Positions 22,143 through 34,699 of a stretch of DNA of 64,000 nucleotides are shown piece by piece (the stretch's first letter is position 1; each line of letters opens with the position of its first letter). The notes beneath the pieces were generated by a model. It saw only the letters and a list, made by a program, of their open reading frames with translations, did not search any database and was not told where the DNA came from. Source of the DNA: Bryum argenteum (taxonomy: Eukaryota > Streptophyta > Bryopsida > Bryales > Bryaceae); the NCBI GenBank assembly GCA_037043015.1, contig CM073321.1, forward strand, positions 40,382,420 to 40,446,419, read 5' to 3'. Made by a program: the position numbers and the translations under genes.

Positions 22143-25100
22143 ATGGCAACAATTCGAGTAGATGCTGGGCGAGCCCCTTTACGTGTACTACCGCAATCTG
22201 ATGGTCGCATTGTCGTGACTGCTAGAATGTTGTCTGCAAAGTTCAATTTGGGATTAGATTCGATCTTCCTAGAGGAAGAAGTCATGGATGATGTAGGCAA
22301 GTTGTCATATACTGTGCACATGGAGCCCATCGTCGAGAAAGATGTATACTGGATATTACAATCCTCGCAGTATCGTGTTCAGGGTGTTGTCATCCAATCT
22401 CATCCGGTAGTTGCAACGTCCGTATCGGAGTGCGAGGTCGTCCCGTCATGTGCAACGATGACCCCTATTATCAAGCTAGATGATAGTGACGTTGAGTCTT
22501 CAAAAGAGACGGTTGTACCAGCTTCCCAGGATTCTCACCTACTAAAGACTAATCAGACTATGTCGGTAACACATTCTCCTTCTAAGTCCGAGGGTTTAAG
22601 CAAGAAGCCTCCGCGTCCACCATCAATCAAGGAATCTGTCAGTGCTGTCACATGCATTCGGAATCTGCAGTTCAGGAAGGGGGCCAAGAGCGAACTCTGT
22701 AGGTTAGATCTAAGTATGTATCAGTACTCATTTGTTCGATTCTTGCCTTTGATGATGACGGCAATGTAATTTTCGAGTTTCCGCCCCCACCTCTGAAAGC
22801 CAAGACAAACTCTGCGAAGAGACTGTTGGGGATGGACAAGTAATACGACGGTCACACATGGTGCCATTTGCAGACTCGTGTTACCCGACTGACGTCATCG
22901 GGTAACCTCGGCGGCCAAAGCGGGAGCAGCAGCGGCAACGGAGATAGCAACACTTTTTCGGTGGAGGCACAAAGATTAAGCTGCGGATGCCTCGGCAGTC
23001 GATAAGGGCACCGTTCGGTTTCAGGGATATCCGCGGCAGCCGTAGTATAAAAGGTTGTAGAAAATAGGAGAGAGACACTCGTTGTAGTCACCGTAGCAGG
23101 ATATGTTCAGTTTATCTTGGCAGAACGCTTGAATGTACGCCGTTGTTATCAATTGAATACAAAGGCCATGAGCCACAATCTTTCTCTCCCATCCTTGTGT
23201 CTCCTCATCTCTCACCTGCTTACTCCGAACACCGAGGCTTGCTTGGTAGACTTCGGCAAGATAACCCTGCTTCTTTGTCTTAGACGCGTTCTACACCCAC
23301 GGTACCTTCCTTCATCGCTCTGAAGATCACCGAGGTTACCAAGGAAGGTCCGGTGAGGCAATGACCGGACAGTTACGGGCTTCGGTGACCTCAGCTGTTG
23401 CCACGGTTAAACCTCGGTACCCCCCCTCTTTTCCCTTCAAGATCAGTACTACCCACCGATTCTATTCGTGGGTAAAGTAAAAATAAGAAAGAAGAAGACG
23501 ACTGAAATGCCCCTCCTTCCGCAGCACAACAATGTTGCCGAAGTCAACGCTCGGCCTTTTTGGCTACTCCCTGCTGTCCCTGTTAGACCGAGCATAGCTC
23601 GGCCTCCCTCGTTATCCACTGCCATCCCAAACCTGCTACCTCCAGCGGATGAGCTCGTAAAGCACTCCATCCTCGTTACCCAGGCTAACAACTCGTAACA
23701 TTCAAAATGACCATGGTCTTACGTTCCGCACAGCTTCTTGTGCTAGTCATTTGCGATGTGATCACCGAAGGCCTCACCCTCTGCGATTGCACTATCTGCA
23801 AGCACTGAGTTCCTTGGAGATTACCTATTGAAGAAGGAGTCCCAATCATTCTTAACGGAATCTGAAATGCAGGATGTTATGTTCAAGTTCGAGAGCTTCA
23901 CAAGTCCCACTATTCAACACAATGTGTCTCACTTCAGAAGGATGGGAAAGAAGGGCATAATCGATGGAGTGTGCGAATTGAGAGGCACCTCTCGGTGGCC
24001 CTATGTGCAGGAGAACAGATTTCTTGGCCAAGGTAGTAAGACCGACAAGGTGTTCGTCTTCAAAATGTCGGAGATTGGACCGGGATCTGGCGTTGATCTC
24101 GTTAAGAGAATGCAACCTGGAGGGGATCTGGAGCATGCATGGGTGATGTTCGATCACGTCAAGCGCATCAAACGGTACACAACTTTTGCCTGCCACGTTT
24201 CTGACTCAGCGTATCGCATGGTGATGACGATTGCAATCTGCGATATGATGTCCGAAACCCAAGATGCTCAATCATACATGTGGAGAGGGATCAATGCTGT
24301 CATGGCTGAGCACGGGGTTCACAACGTTAATTTCGCGGGATTCATGGCTGACAGCGCGCAGGCTAACTGGAATGCTGTCCGAGAGATCTACGGTTCAGGT
24401 GATAAAACTGTTCCAATGCCTAATAAGGAACGCTCATGTCTACTACATTGGACTACTTGCATGCAAAGAGCAACAAACTCTTACATTAAGCCCGAACTTC
24501 GAGACGAGCACAAGCGAATCTGTACCCAGTACAAGGACGCGCGCACAGCTGATGAAGCGGAGTCCCGATTCATGGCGATTCGTTCATGTTGGTCTACGAG
24601 TGGAGCAGCAAGTGACTCTGACATTCGTGCGCTAGACAACTGGTTGGCATGGTGGCACTTTTGATATTGGCAGTGGGGCGGATACATGAACATGGTATGT
24701 TCTATCACGTTTCATCATTACTTTTTTAATATTCTGTCATTTCAACCTGACTTTAAATTACCGTCCCGTGTTTCCAGTTCACTTACTCCATATTGTCATC
24801 TTCTCCACATTTTGATGTTGCAGAATCTTACAGAGGAACAAAGGGCGGAGATGCCGATGTGCAACTTGTCAGAGACTGTGCATGCCTCATGGAGCAAGCA
24901 ATCTGGCAAAGCTTGTGATAACATTTTCGAAGCTACTATTGAAGACTATTGCCGTGCCTTTGTTCAGTGCACCCGGTACAATGCCTACGACAAAGGTCGA
25001 GGATCAGGTACTGGTCCCACCAAAGAGGAGTTGCGGTTCCGCGCGGCAACTCGCTCTGCTACTACGACTGGTAATTTGAAGTCAGTATATCGGGCAATGG

Positions 25101-26269
25101 ACCTCATCCCTGGAGCGGAGAAATTTCTCAGTGGAGCCGCATCGTTCGCAAGAGAAGAGATTTTTGGATCCACGAAGCGGAGGCTCGATGCCGAACCAGG
25201 CTGCGACGACGACTCTCACCGGTTCGACAAGGTGAACTTTTCGCAACCAAAGACAATGAAGACCCGGCAACAAGGTTCGCCTTCAACTCCGCTTCGGCTC
25301 GAAGATAACGGTGACGACGACGATGATGACCATGTTGTAGAGGAGACAACACATGTTCCATCACGACCGGTGGAGCACGTCACGAAGGTTTTGGAAGAGG
25401 ACTGCTCACCAAAGATGTGGCACATTCGCCGCCTGCCTTCAGTGGGTTCGCGGATTTGTACCGCCATAATTCCCGACTCCAACCGAAAGTGCAATCGTGG
25501 GCTTCGAAATGGTGATCCTGCTCCTGCATACCACGGCGTGAAGCATGTCCGCTCTAAGAACAAGAATTATGCACAATTCTTCTATTTCTGTGCAGATAAT
25601 GTCGCAGGGTGCGTAGCGGGGAAGCGCCAAAGGTGGTTCCCTGATTTGCCCAAGGTTCCACGTATCTGGCCGGTATTAAAGGGAACTAACCTCACAACGC
25701 GCGAGATTTTGACTTTGGAGGATGCAGGATTCCAGCTGCAACAGAGACCACCTATGCCAAGCGAGAGGCAGTTCGGCGATGACATGGCGATTGCCGCGAG
25801 TATTGCAAGCATTCCAGCACCGGAGAAACCCGATAAGTTCCTCAACATACGAAGCTCTCGTCCTTGTCGTCGCAACGCTACAAAGAGGGTGGCGACTGAG
25901 CACTTAAACAAGTGGGAATCGGCAATGCTACTCGATGTCCAGCTGACACGGATTATGTTGGTGCCAAGCCCGGGACTCGGCGCCGTCATTGATTTCATTT
26001 CCAAGAAGGGTCCCGATCAAGATGCTCAGAAATACAAGGTCAGCATTGGTACATTTCCTGAGTGTACTTGCTCTAGCTTTACAAGCATGTACGTCAAGTT
26101 CAAGTCGCGTGGATCCTATGCAAATTGCAAGCACCTGTACTACATTTACCGTGTGGTTTGTGGCCTTGATCGTGAGAGAGATCGGTTTGTCCATGCTCCG
26201 ACTCTTAGCTTCAACGAGATCAAGCGACTTCTCCTAGGTGGAATTGTCCAATGTGTTCCGCGCACTTGA
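22143..26269 (+). pseudogene. MULE (Mutator-like) transposase, interrupted and decayed
   Basis: The first part, from ATG 22143, is a ubiquitin/PB1-like domain (MATIRVDAGRAPLRVLP, VYWIL). Next come FDDDGNVIFEFP, a TAA at 22841, and then YDGHTWCHLQT, split by a solo LTR (22879-23690) and resuming with NDHGLTFRTA, a block typical of Mutator transposase N-terminal domains. The exon at 23828-24694 holds the catalytic core (AWVMFDHVKRI, FAGFMADSAQANWNAV, LLHWTTCMQ), with a TGA at 24662. A GTATGT...TTGCAG intron joins the exon at 24824-26269. That exon has acidic and basic linkers and a SWIM zinc finger (CTCSSF...NCKHLYYIY). Terminal inverted repeats were not found. The stops and the insertion make it inactive. 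Confidence 0.85.
22879..23690. mobile_element. Solo LTR (812 bp) inside the MULE coding region
   Basis: The unit begins TGTTACCCG and ends GGCTAACA, with TGTTA/TAACA inverted tips. It is flanked by the 5-bp duplication ACTCG at 22874-22878 and 23691-23695. A TATAAAA box lies at 23046-23052, so transcription would run on the plus strand. It has no similarity to the chromovirus LTRs and marks a second LTR-retrotransposon family. Removing it and one duplication copy restores an open frame across the site. Confidence 0.88.
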
Positions 26270-26486
26270 TGCTCTTCTAGAGGTTACGTATGGCAATGTA
26301 GAGAGCTTTAAGTTGATACTGTGGTTTAAACAACATTCCACATTAAAAGTAAAATGTTGCGCCTGATTTGATATGGAGTCAACTTATACCTGACATATAT
26401 AAATATATATATATCAATATATCGAGCCATACTATTCTATGTCTATAGACATACTTCACACCTCTACATTCACATTGAAATTATAC
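26270..26486. other. Spacer between MULE and ADD gene D
   Basis: AT-rich, with a (TA)n-like run ATATATAAATATATATATATC near 26394. Nothing else is recognised. Confidence 0.5.
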
Positions 26487-27070
26487 TCACCAACGGTTAC
26501 TATTATCTTCACTACATTCCTCTACGGCATCTTCCCAAATGGATGGTGATAGTGGAGGGTCGTACTTCTTTGCAGTGTCTCGGAACTCTTCCCATGTCTT
26601 GGTCAATTCGGTGTACGTGCTGTTGTCACAACTGAAGCACTTCCAAATCTCTGCAGAGCATTGGATCTCTACTAAGTACTCGTCACCTTTGTTGTTCGAT
26701 ACACAACCAGTACACCACACCTTCGGACAAGCTCCACAGCTAATCATATTGTAGTGATGGTCGAAGCACCAACTGCAGTACTCTTCCTTCCCAGCCTCAT
26801 TCTGCCATACTCAAGTGGAACACGAATGGCACCAATTGTGAGAGATCATTATATTGAACAGAAACTGTAACATCACACAACAAGACGTCCACAACACATT
26901 CCATTCTGTGACATTCCTACCTTAGTCCACTTCTTCTTTGCGTAGTCTGCACGGCATTCACAACAGAGACCAACTGCAAGACGGGGGTGCTGCTGAAAGG
27001 AAATCTGAAACCTAGTATCGCCACAAGCGGAACAATCGTACGTTGGACCACTGAAGGTGACCGAAGCCAT
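26487..27070 (-). CDS. ADD-type (ATRX/DNMT3-like) zinc-finger protein, gene D
   Basis: Two exons, 27070-26921 and 26801-26487, join in phase and give 154 residues. Exon 1 has CSACGD and CCEC, a GATA-like Cys4 finger. Exon 2 has CSWC, CGACPKVWCTGC and KCFSC, the Cys pairs of a PHD-like finger, followed by an acidic tail (WEDAVEECSEDNSN). Together this is the arrangement of an ADD domain, which in ATRX and DNMT3 reads the histone H3 tail. No helicase or methyltransferase part is nearby, so the domain stands alone. The 119-bp intron has GTAGGA/GGCAG ends. The start at 27070 matches the start of the paralogue at 36903; an in-frame upstream start at 27130 is possible. Confidence 0.7.
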
Positions 27071-27934
27071 ACTAAAGAATCCCAGCGTTCTAGCACCAAG
27101 AGCACACAAAAATGAACATTCCGTGGCCACTCTATACTTATGTAATATGATCTCTCAACCACTCCTTTGTCAACCACTCCTTTGTCAGACAATATCTATT
27201 TGTCAGTAGATCATGATCTCCCACGAAGATTTCTAGAATTTTCAAGTGCGCTACGTCCAAAGCCTTGTGTGCCGGCCCCACCAACACGCGCTAGGTCCAC
27301 CGCGCCGCCCCCACCAACAAGCGCTACATCCATCGCGTTGTGCGCCGGCCCTACCAACAAGCGCTACGTCCATCGCCTTGTGCGCCGGTCCCTTCAACAG
27401 TCCTAGCCGTGGCCACGATGGGCTTCGCCGGAGCAAGCTTAGGGTCCGCCGGTGTCATAGATGGTGAGCCGGCGCCGGTGGGATCCACATTTGGGTGCTC
27501 CTCGTACTTTGCCGGCCCATGACCACTCGCGGCGGGTGCTGGGCTGGTGGCAGAAGACACATGGAGGTGCCGGCGGTGCATGCTCGGCCCCCCTTTCACG
27601 GCCACTGCCGGCACTTTGCTGCACAGCCGGCCATTGCCGAGACTTAAGCAACACCACCTTATGGATGCCGGGACTTATGATGTGCTCGGTCTTGCTTAAA
27701 TGCCAAACTCTACTGACGTCCAGCACATGCTAATATTGGCCGGGTAGGCGCGTGCCAAGACAGAAACATGTGCGTCCAGAAATGCTTTCATTGTGTCCGT
27801 AATTTACACGCAATTGAAAATATGGTAACACAAAGTGTGGTGCTGTGGCAATACAGTTTGAGCAGCTGTATCATGACATTAGAGCATTGGGACTTATCGT
27901 ACCCAATGAGGCTAGCATTCCCAAGTTCATAAGC
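27071..27934. repeat. Spacer with about 40-bp tandem repeat and GCCGGC-rich DNA
   Basis: Four imperfect copies of a unit CGCTACGTCCATCGC-TTGTGCGCCGGCCCxACCAACA lie between 27249 and 27402. From 27430 to 27700 the DNA is rich in GCCGGCG and TGCCGGCAC, like 6900-7300. No gene is supported. Confidence 0.6.
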
Positions 27935-29226
27935 TGTCGCGCACCTCTCCTTGAGGAGTGCCCGCAACACCAAGGGCCCAAGGGGGACACCGGAGTGACG
28001 CCCGGGCCTTGGGGTGCCAAGGTGAAGGGAACCTAAGTGGGCCTAGTGTGGGAGAGGACCCCGGGCGTTGGAGACGCCTCTCACCCACGGAGACTAGGAG
28101 CCACGAGGGAATGGACATGAGATTATGGAAGCTCATGTTGCCACGATTCCGGGATGCTAAGGAGCACCTCATTTGGAGGTGTGAGCTAAAAGTTATGGGA
28201 GTTGGAAGATTGTGGGACTAAAGGGAGTGCTGTCCAGGGACAGTGCTGGACTGGGAAGCTGGCCCGGGACTCCCGAATCTTCAGAGGGGCATAACTCCCT
28301 CAATACTTGTCGGATTGAGGCAAGTAAGGTGTCTATCGGCATCTACTTGACGAGTAGATGTCGATAGAGTGGTCGCTCGTCGCGTTTGGATGCGGGACGA
28401 GGTAGATACGAGCCCTGGAAGGTTCGGGAAGTCTCCCGGGCCTTCCAGCGGCTAAGGCATTGGGAGATTGGGTGGTCTTCCAAAACTAAGAGGTGTGAGG
28501 GTCCAGCCCTTCACCTAGGACCAGGGGCTGCCGAATCCCACAGAGTATACTATGGGGAGGGCTGGTCTCCTCCCCACTCCCATGGTGCCTTGGTGGTGAC
28601 CAAGGTGGGAGTCCCAGTGGTGTGGCTAGTGTTGGGGCCTCACCATGGGGACTCCCAAGCCAAGGTGAGTCCCAATGGGTGGAGCTAGTGTTGGGGCTCC
28701 ACCATGGGGACTCAAAGTGCAAAATGAGGCACGGTGGGTGGAGCTAGTGTTGGGGCTTCACCACGGTGGCTCATAAGGACAAGGTGAGTCCCGGTGGGGA
28801 GCTAGTGTTGGGGCTTCACCACGGGGACTCATATGGGCAAAATGAGGACCATGAGTGCTACCGATGTGGGGTGGTGTCTCACCGCCGGCGGCGTTGTGAT
28901 TACTTGGTGGCCTTGGGGTCACCATGGTGGTCGTGGGCGGTGGTGAGGAGACACCACCAAGTGCGGTTAGGCCGCGTGGTATGGGAGTGCCACCAAGTTG
29001 GGCCTTGGACATAAGTGGAAGTCCGCACCTAACCATTGGCTACCTACGAAGGGGTTGAGTCCCGGTTGCATGAGTAGGAGGGATTGATAACCAAGCGGTG
29101 AGCTTGGTGGTTGGTATGGAGAGCTAACTTTGTGCATGTGGGGATGTGCGAGTTAGCGCTCGTGACACTTGCTAGAGTTGGGAAAAAGTTGGTGTAAGCC
29201 AAGGTGAGCTAGCAAGGGTTGCGACA
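27935..29226 (+). repeat. 5' LTR of chromovirus copy 2
   Basis: It starts TGTCGCGCACC and ends GGTTGCGACA. The bases just inside (CTTAGTATCGAGAAGC) are the primer-site position, but match the initiator tRNA complement even less well than copy 1. The GCCGGCGGCG stretch near 28881 has three more bases than in the 3' LTR. Confidence 0.93.
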
Positions 29227-29278
29227 CTTAGTATCGAGAAGCGGGCTTTTAGTACCCAAGTGCAAAGTTGTGGGAGCA

Positions 29279-30853
29279 ATGGGCAAGAAGAAGACCATTG
29301 AGGGTGATGAGCCTGGAGCTTCCAAGCGGCCACGCACGAGGGGGAACAAAGACCCCGATCCTACAAGTGAGGCTCATTCTCATGACTCCAATGAGCAAGT
29401 CGCCACTAGTGAGGGCAATGAGCAAATGGAATTGTCACTTCAAGAGGAGCCCTTGGGTGAAGAGGAGCGCTCTAGGTCGAGACGCCTAGAGTCTTCCCAA
29501 GGGGTGGAAAAACAAGATCCTCAATTGGCTTTCCAAATGAGAATGCTTGAGTTCATGGACTCCGTGAATCAAGAGCTCAGCGTGGGAAGGAAGAAAGGGA
29601 TCGCCAAGAGAGGTTGATTGAACACCTCATGATGCAAGGGTCCCGACCTTCATCTTCCACCAAAAAGTTGGCTAAGGTAAACATGCCAAGCACCTTCTCG
29701 GGACTTGGTAAGGCAAGGAAGGTGAAGGAATTCCTTCTTGAGATGGATAACTACTATGATGTCCAAAAGCCGGATGAGGAGGACAAGGTTTCCATTGCGG
29801 TGACATTTCTCAAGGATCATGCTCTTCAATGGTGGACAAGCAAAAAGGAGCAAGAGCCGGAGTTGGTGGCAAACTTGACTTGGGGTGGCTTCAAAGACTT
29901 GTTGAGTGAACGCTTCACACCCAGAGTATCAGGAGTTGAGGGAAGGCATGAACTTGGTGCAAATGAGGCACACTGGGTCTCTCAAGGCCTATGTGCGTGA
30001 CTTCAATGCCCAAATGAATGCCACACCCAAGATGGATGAGTTCTCTAAGAAGTGCATCTTTTTGGGTGGGCTTCAAAAGTGGGTGGTGGATGCCTTGTTC
30101 AAGTTCCCAAAACTTCCCGAGGATGTGGCGGGCATCATCAAGATTGTTGAAAGGATTGAGGCTGATGGACCCGAGAGGAAGTCAAGTGGCCCCTCTCAAC
30201 AAAGTGGATCAAATAGGAATGCGGCTCGAGGCAAAGAGCGCAAGAAGTTTGGCTTTGGCAACAAACACAAGGGACAAGTGGATGGTGGAGCCTCTAACAA
30301 AAGGGAACACCAAGGGGGAAAGCCATCGAAAGGGGGAGACAAAGGTGATGACACCAAGGCCAAGAGGTGCCATGGTTGTGGCAAGATTGGCCACTTCATT
30401 GCGGAGTGCCCCGACAAGAAGGTGAGTACCATTGCAAGTCTTGCTTGTGTTGAAGACCGCATACTAGAAGGAGGTTTTGTGGCCAAGGCAAGTAGCCTCA
30501 AGCCAAGGCCGGGCCTCTTGTTTCTTGAGGCCCAAGTGAAGGACAAAGATGTCTCATGTTTGGTTGATATGGGGGCAACGCACTCCTTCATGAGTCCCAA
30601 ACTAGCAAGGGAGTTGGGCTTGCCACCGCAAAAGGCAAGCAAGCCCATCAATGTGCGTTTTGCAAAGGGCGAACCGCACAAGACGGAGGAAGTGGCGTTG
30701 CAAGTGACCTTGAAGTGTGGGACATTGGAGTTTGTTGAGAATTTCACATTATGTGAGATGGATGAGGTAGACCTCATCTTAGGGGATACCTTCTTTGAGG
30801 CGCACACGGTGGATGTGAGGCGCAAGCCAAAGACGGTTAGTGGTGCGCCGTGA
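29279..30853 (+). pseudogene. Gag and protease of copy 2, frame-broken
   Basis: The ATG at 29279 opens MGKKKTIEGDEPG. A one-base deletion near 29579 and a one-base insertion near 29925 shift the frame. From about 29906 the frame runs through the capsid C-terminal part, the CCHC knuckle CHGCGKIGHFIAEC (about 30367-30408) and the protease (VDMGATHSF). The protease active site is DMG rather than the DTG of copy 1, so it should be dead. The frame ends at a TGA (30851-30853) after KTVSGAP. Confidence 0.88.
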
Positions 30854-30913
30854 TGGCAAGGAGTTAGTGTTGAAGTTAACTCGTGGCCCTTCAATAGCGG
30901 GGGCAAATTAAAC

Positions 30914-31657
30914 TTGGTCTCTTTAGACCAAATGTTGGAACATCAATTTGTGGTGATGGCTCGTGAAGAGCAACTTGGGCATGAGGGGAAGGGGGTGCAA
31001 CAACCACTTCCCAAAGAAATTCAAGAGGTGTTGGCCAAGTACAAGGATGTGCTTACCAATGAGTTACCCAAAGAGCTACCCCCAAGAAGAGAAGTGGATC
31101 ACAAGATCGAGGTGCTACACGGAGCCGAGCCACCTTCTAAGGCACCTTATCGGTTAAACCAAAAAGAGTTGATGGAGCTAAAGAAGCAACTAAACGACTT
31201 GTTGGAAAGGGGTTATGTGAGACCAAGCAAGTCACCATATGGTGCACCGGTCCTCTTTGTGGACAAGAAGGATGGCAAGCTTAGGATGTGCATTGATTAT
31301 AGGGCCTTGAATAAGGTGACCATCAAGAACAACTACCCTTTGCCTCGAATTGATGATCTCTTTGATAGATTGGCGGGAGCTAAGTACTTTAGTCGCATAG
31401 ACTTGAAGTCGGGTTACTACCAAATCCGCATTGCGGATGCGGATGTGGAAAAGACCGCGTGCCGCACAAGGTATGGGTCTTATGAGTTCCTTGTGATGCC
31501 CTTTGGGTTGTGCAATGCACCCTCAACATTCACAACCCTTATGAACACCATCTTTCGAGAGGAAATGGATGACTTTGTGATTGTCTACATCGATGACATC
31601 TTGGTGTTTTCCAAGACGGCCGAGGAACATGCAAGGCACCTTGAGGCGTACTCATGA
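30914..31657 (+). CDS. Reverse transcriptase fragment of copy 2
   Basis: One open frame carries [41 protein letters not shown] and the catalytic [11 protein letters not shown], so the finger-palm core is intact. It ends at HLEAYS*, where copy 1 reads HLEA*; the reading frame then continues from the next ATG. It shares a reading frame with the protease segment, separated by the TGA at 30851-30853. Confidence 0.88.
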   Translation: MVSLDQMLEHQFVVMAREEQLGHEGKGVQQPLPKEIQEVLAKYKDVLTNELPKELPPRREVDHKIEVLHGAEPPSKAPYRLNQKELMELKKQLNDLLERGYVRPSKSPYGAPVLFVDKKDGKLRMCIDYRALNKVTIKNNYPLPRIDDLFDRLAGAKYFSRIDLKSGYYQIRIADADVEKTACRTRYGSYEFLVMPFGLCNAPSTFTTLMNTIFREEMDDFVIVYIDDILVFSKTAEEHARHLEAYS

Positions 31658-32688
31658 AGCTTAGAGACAACAAGCTTTATGCTAACGGGGAAAAGAGTGA
31701 GTTTGCACAACTTGAGATGGAGTTCTTGGGCCATGTGGTTACCGGAGATGGAATCAAGCCGGACATGAAGAAGGTGAAGGCAATTCAAGAGTGGAAGCGG
31801 CCTTCTACACAAAAGGGACTTAGGTCATTCCTTGGCCTAGCAAACTACTATCGCCGCTTCATACGCAACTTCTCTAAGATTGCCAAGCCTTTGTCCGACT
31901 TGTTGAAAAAGGGGTGAACCAAGTATGGGATGAATTTTGCTACCAAAGCCTTTGAGGAACTCAAGAACAAGTTGTCATCTCCACCGGTGTTGAAGTTCCC
32001 CGAGTTTGATAAGCCCTTTGAGGTCCACACAGATGCAAGTGACTTTGCCATTGGAGGCGTCTTGATGCAAGATGGTAGGCCAATTGCCTATGAGAGCAAG
32101 AAGTTGGATGGGTGTCAAAGGAGATGGCCAACTCACGAGAAGGAGCTCTTTGCGGTGGTGCATTGTTTGAAGACATGGCAACATTACTTGGGGTTGCACA
32201 AGACTAAGGTCTACACCGATAATGTGTCTTTGAAGTATTTTGAGACACAAGCACAAATGAGTGCCAAACAATTGAGGTGGCATGATGCTTTGGCGCTCAT
32301 GAATGTGGACTTGATCCACAAACCGGGCCGTGACAATGTGGTGCCGGATGCGCTAAGTAGAAAGGAAGAGTTTCATGCCATGAGCACCACCCAAGTCTTG
32401 CGGCTCATGTATAAGGGTGAAGGCAATTGGGAACGGCGGATAAGAGAGGGGTACATGAAGGACCCCGAGGCACAACAAATGCTTGGTGATCTTAGGAAGG
32501 GCAAGAAGCTCAAGGATATCAAGTTGGTGAATGGATTGCTCAAGTATAAGCAAAGTAGGGTGTATGTTCCTCAAGGCAAGCTTAGATTGTTGGTTTTGAA
32601 GGAGGAACATGATAGTCCCATAGCCGCCATAGGGGAGAAAAGGCTACCATTGCAACGGTGTCAAGGAGGTACTATTGGCCGGGGATGA
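31654..32688 (+). pseudogene. RT thumb/connection and RNase H of copy 2
   Basis: The first frame (31654-31917) has [12 protein letters not shown] and [16 protein letters not shown]. It ends at LLKKG* because one G is missing from a G-run, a lesion also present in copy 1. The second frame (31930-32688) has VHTDASDFAIGGVLMQ with the first RNase H Asp, YESKKLDGCQRRW, and GRDNVVPDALSRK at the end of the domain. It then leaves frame at the GEK/RLPLQRC junction shared with copy 1. Confidence 0.87.
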
Positions 32689-33721
32689 AAGATGACATAA
32701 CCCACTTTGTGAAGACTTGTGTGAAGTGCCAACTTAACCGGGCTTCATATCAAAAGCAAGCGGGCTTGTTGCAACCATTGCCAATTCCGCCGGGTCCTTG
32801 GCATAGTGTATCTATGGACTTCATCACAAGCCTTCCCGAGTCGCAAGGGTATGATGCCATCTTAGTGATGGTGGATCGGTTTAGCAAGTTGGCTCATATG
32901 GTGCCAACTAGAGGAATCGCAGATGCGCGCTTGAGACCGCCAAGATCTTTCTCGATGCATGGTGGAAGCATCACGGGTTGCCAAGAGTGATTGTGTCGGA
33001 TCGAGACCCAAAGTTCACAAGTGCATTTTGGAGACACTTCTTTAGGAAGGTGGGAACCAAGTTGACATTTAGCACTCGCCTTTCATCCCCAAACAGATGG
33101 GCAAACCGAAAGGGTGAATGGGGTCTTGAACCAATACTTGAGGAACTTTGTGAGTGCGGACCAACGTGATTGGGTAGACTATGTGGGGTTGGCGGAGTTC
33201 GATTACAATGCGGCCACACACTCGGCGACTAAGGAGTCACCTTTCAAAGTGGCCTATGGAGTGGAGCCACTCCAACCCGCCGACTTAGCTCTCGAGGGGG
33301 CACATTCAACACCGAGTTCAACCAAGATGGTGAAGACTTGGCCAAGAAGCGGGAACATATGTTGGAAAAAACCAAGTTGTTGTTGGAGAAGGCAAGAAGG
33401 CGCTATGAGAAGCAAGTCAATGCCGGAAGACGTGAAGTGGAGTATGAGGTGGGACAAAAGGTGTTGTTGAATGTGAAGAACTTCACCATGCCCGAAGGCC
33501 TCACTCCAAAGTTCATGTCCAAGTTTGCGGGTCCGTTTCCCATTGTGGAACGGGTGTTCAAAGATGTGTATAAGTTGGAGCTACCACCCGAGATCAAAGT
33601 GCATCCAACATTCCATGTTTCATTGTTAAAGCCATTCAAGGAGGATACCTTGTGGCCGGATCGCAAGCAAGTGATTCGGCCACCACCGAGTTGGTTGGAC
33701 AACATTTGGAATATGAGGTAG
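32658..33721 (+). pseudogene. Integrase region of copy 2, frame-broken
   Basis: RRYYWPGMKDDITHFVKTC with CVKCQLNR gives the CC half of the zinc site. [18 protein letters not shown] carries the first catalytic Asp and SDRDPKFTSAFW the second. The TDGQTER/Glu block is disrupted. GLAEFDYNAATHSATKESPF and KVLLNVKNFTMPEGLTPKF mark the core end and the C-terminal domain. At least three frame changes separate these blocks. Confidence 0.85.
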
Positions 33722-33900
33722 AGGCCATCCTCAAGAGTAGGAACCTCAAAAACAAGAGCAAGGAATACCTTGTGAAGTGGCGAGGATACCACGAGAAAGA
33801 AGCAACGTGGGTGGCGGCAAAGGACATGGTGAATGCTAAGGAGGTGGTGGAGAACTTTGAGAAGAATAGGAGCTCCAACAAGAAGCAACGTAGGCATTGA
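33652..33900 (+). CDS. Chromodomain of copy 2
   Basis: The same 82-residue frame as in copy 1 (LEYEVEAILKSRNL, YLVKWRGYHEKEATW, ending at TGA 33898-33900). It differs from copy 1 by a few residues near the start (ATTELVGQ against PPPELVGQ). Confidence 0.86.
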   Translation: MAGSQASDSATTELVGQHLEYEVEAILKSRNLKNKSKEYLVKWRGYHEKEATWVAAKDMVNAKEVVENFEKNRSSNKKQRRH

Positions 33901-34699
33901 TGAGGACATCAATCTCCGTAGTGGGGAGGATGACTTGTAGCTTGGGCGTAGATCCACAACACTTGTACTTGTTCTTTGGATTTGGCAATAAAGTTTGGCT
34001 TTGGTGTGTGCAAAGAGAAGAGTATGAGATGGAGTCCTAGTCTTGTACTTGTGCTAAGTTGGTGGAAGAGGGGAATAGAGATGTGAAACCGAGTTGGGAA
34101 GGCCGAGTAATGGGGACCAAGGCTAGGAGAAAGAGTGGATAAAACCATGAAGTCCCTTGGCCTGGGGGCTTGTCCGGGGCGGGGACAAGGTAATGGCGCG
34201 TGCTCATAAAAGCGCCACTCCCACAAACTAGTGCAAGCTAGTGCATGGGAGTCATGAACCCATGCCTTGAAAGAGATAGTGGGATCCGAGTTGGGCGGAA
34301 CTTGGCATTACCCCCGTGCGATCGAGTCGTGGTGTAAAAGCCATCTTGGGTTTGCAACCAAGACAACTTGGTGGAAGCATTGAGGTCCAGCCTAGTAGTC
34401 AAGGAAGAAGTGTTAGGCTAGTGGAGCCTAACTTGGAGAGCCAAGGTAAGGGCAATCCAAGAGGGTCTCAAAGTAGGTGGGTCTAGAGTAGTTTAGTTGC
34501 CTTGGAAGAGGTCCAGGGTACTAAACCGACCACCTAGTGACGACACCTTTGAGACTTTGCCAAAGTTTGAGAGTGCATTGTGGGGTCGCGCCCTGGTGAA
34601 ACACAATCTTTGCACCAATGGGGATGGCAACCCAAGAGTTGGTGTGACCGACTACAAGTATAGTCGATGAGGGCATCGACTCCATTAGGTGGGGGTGAG

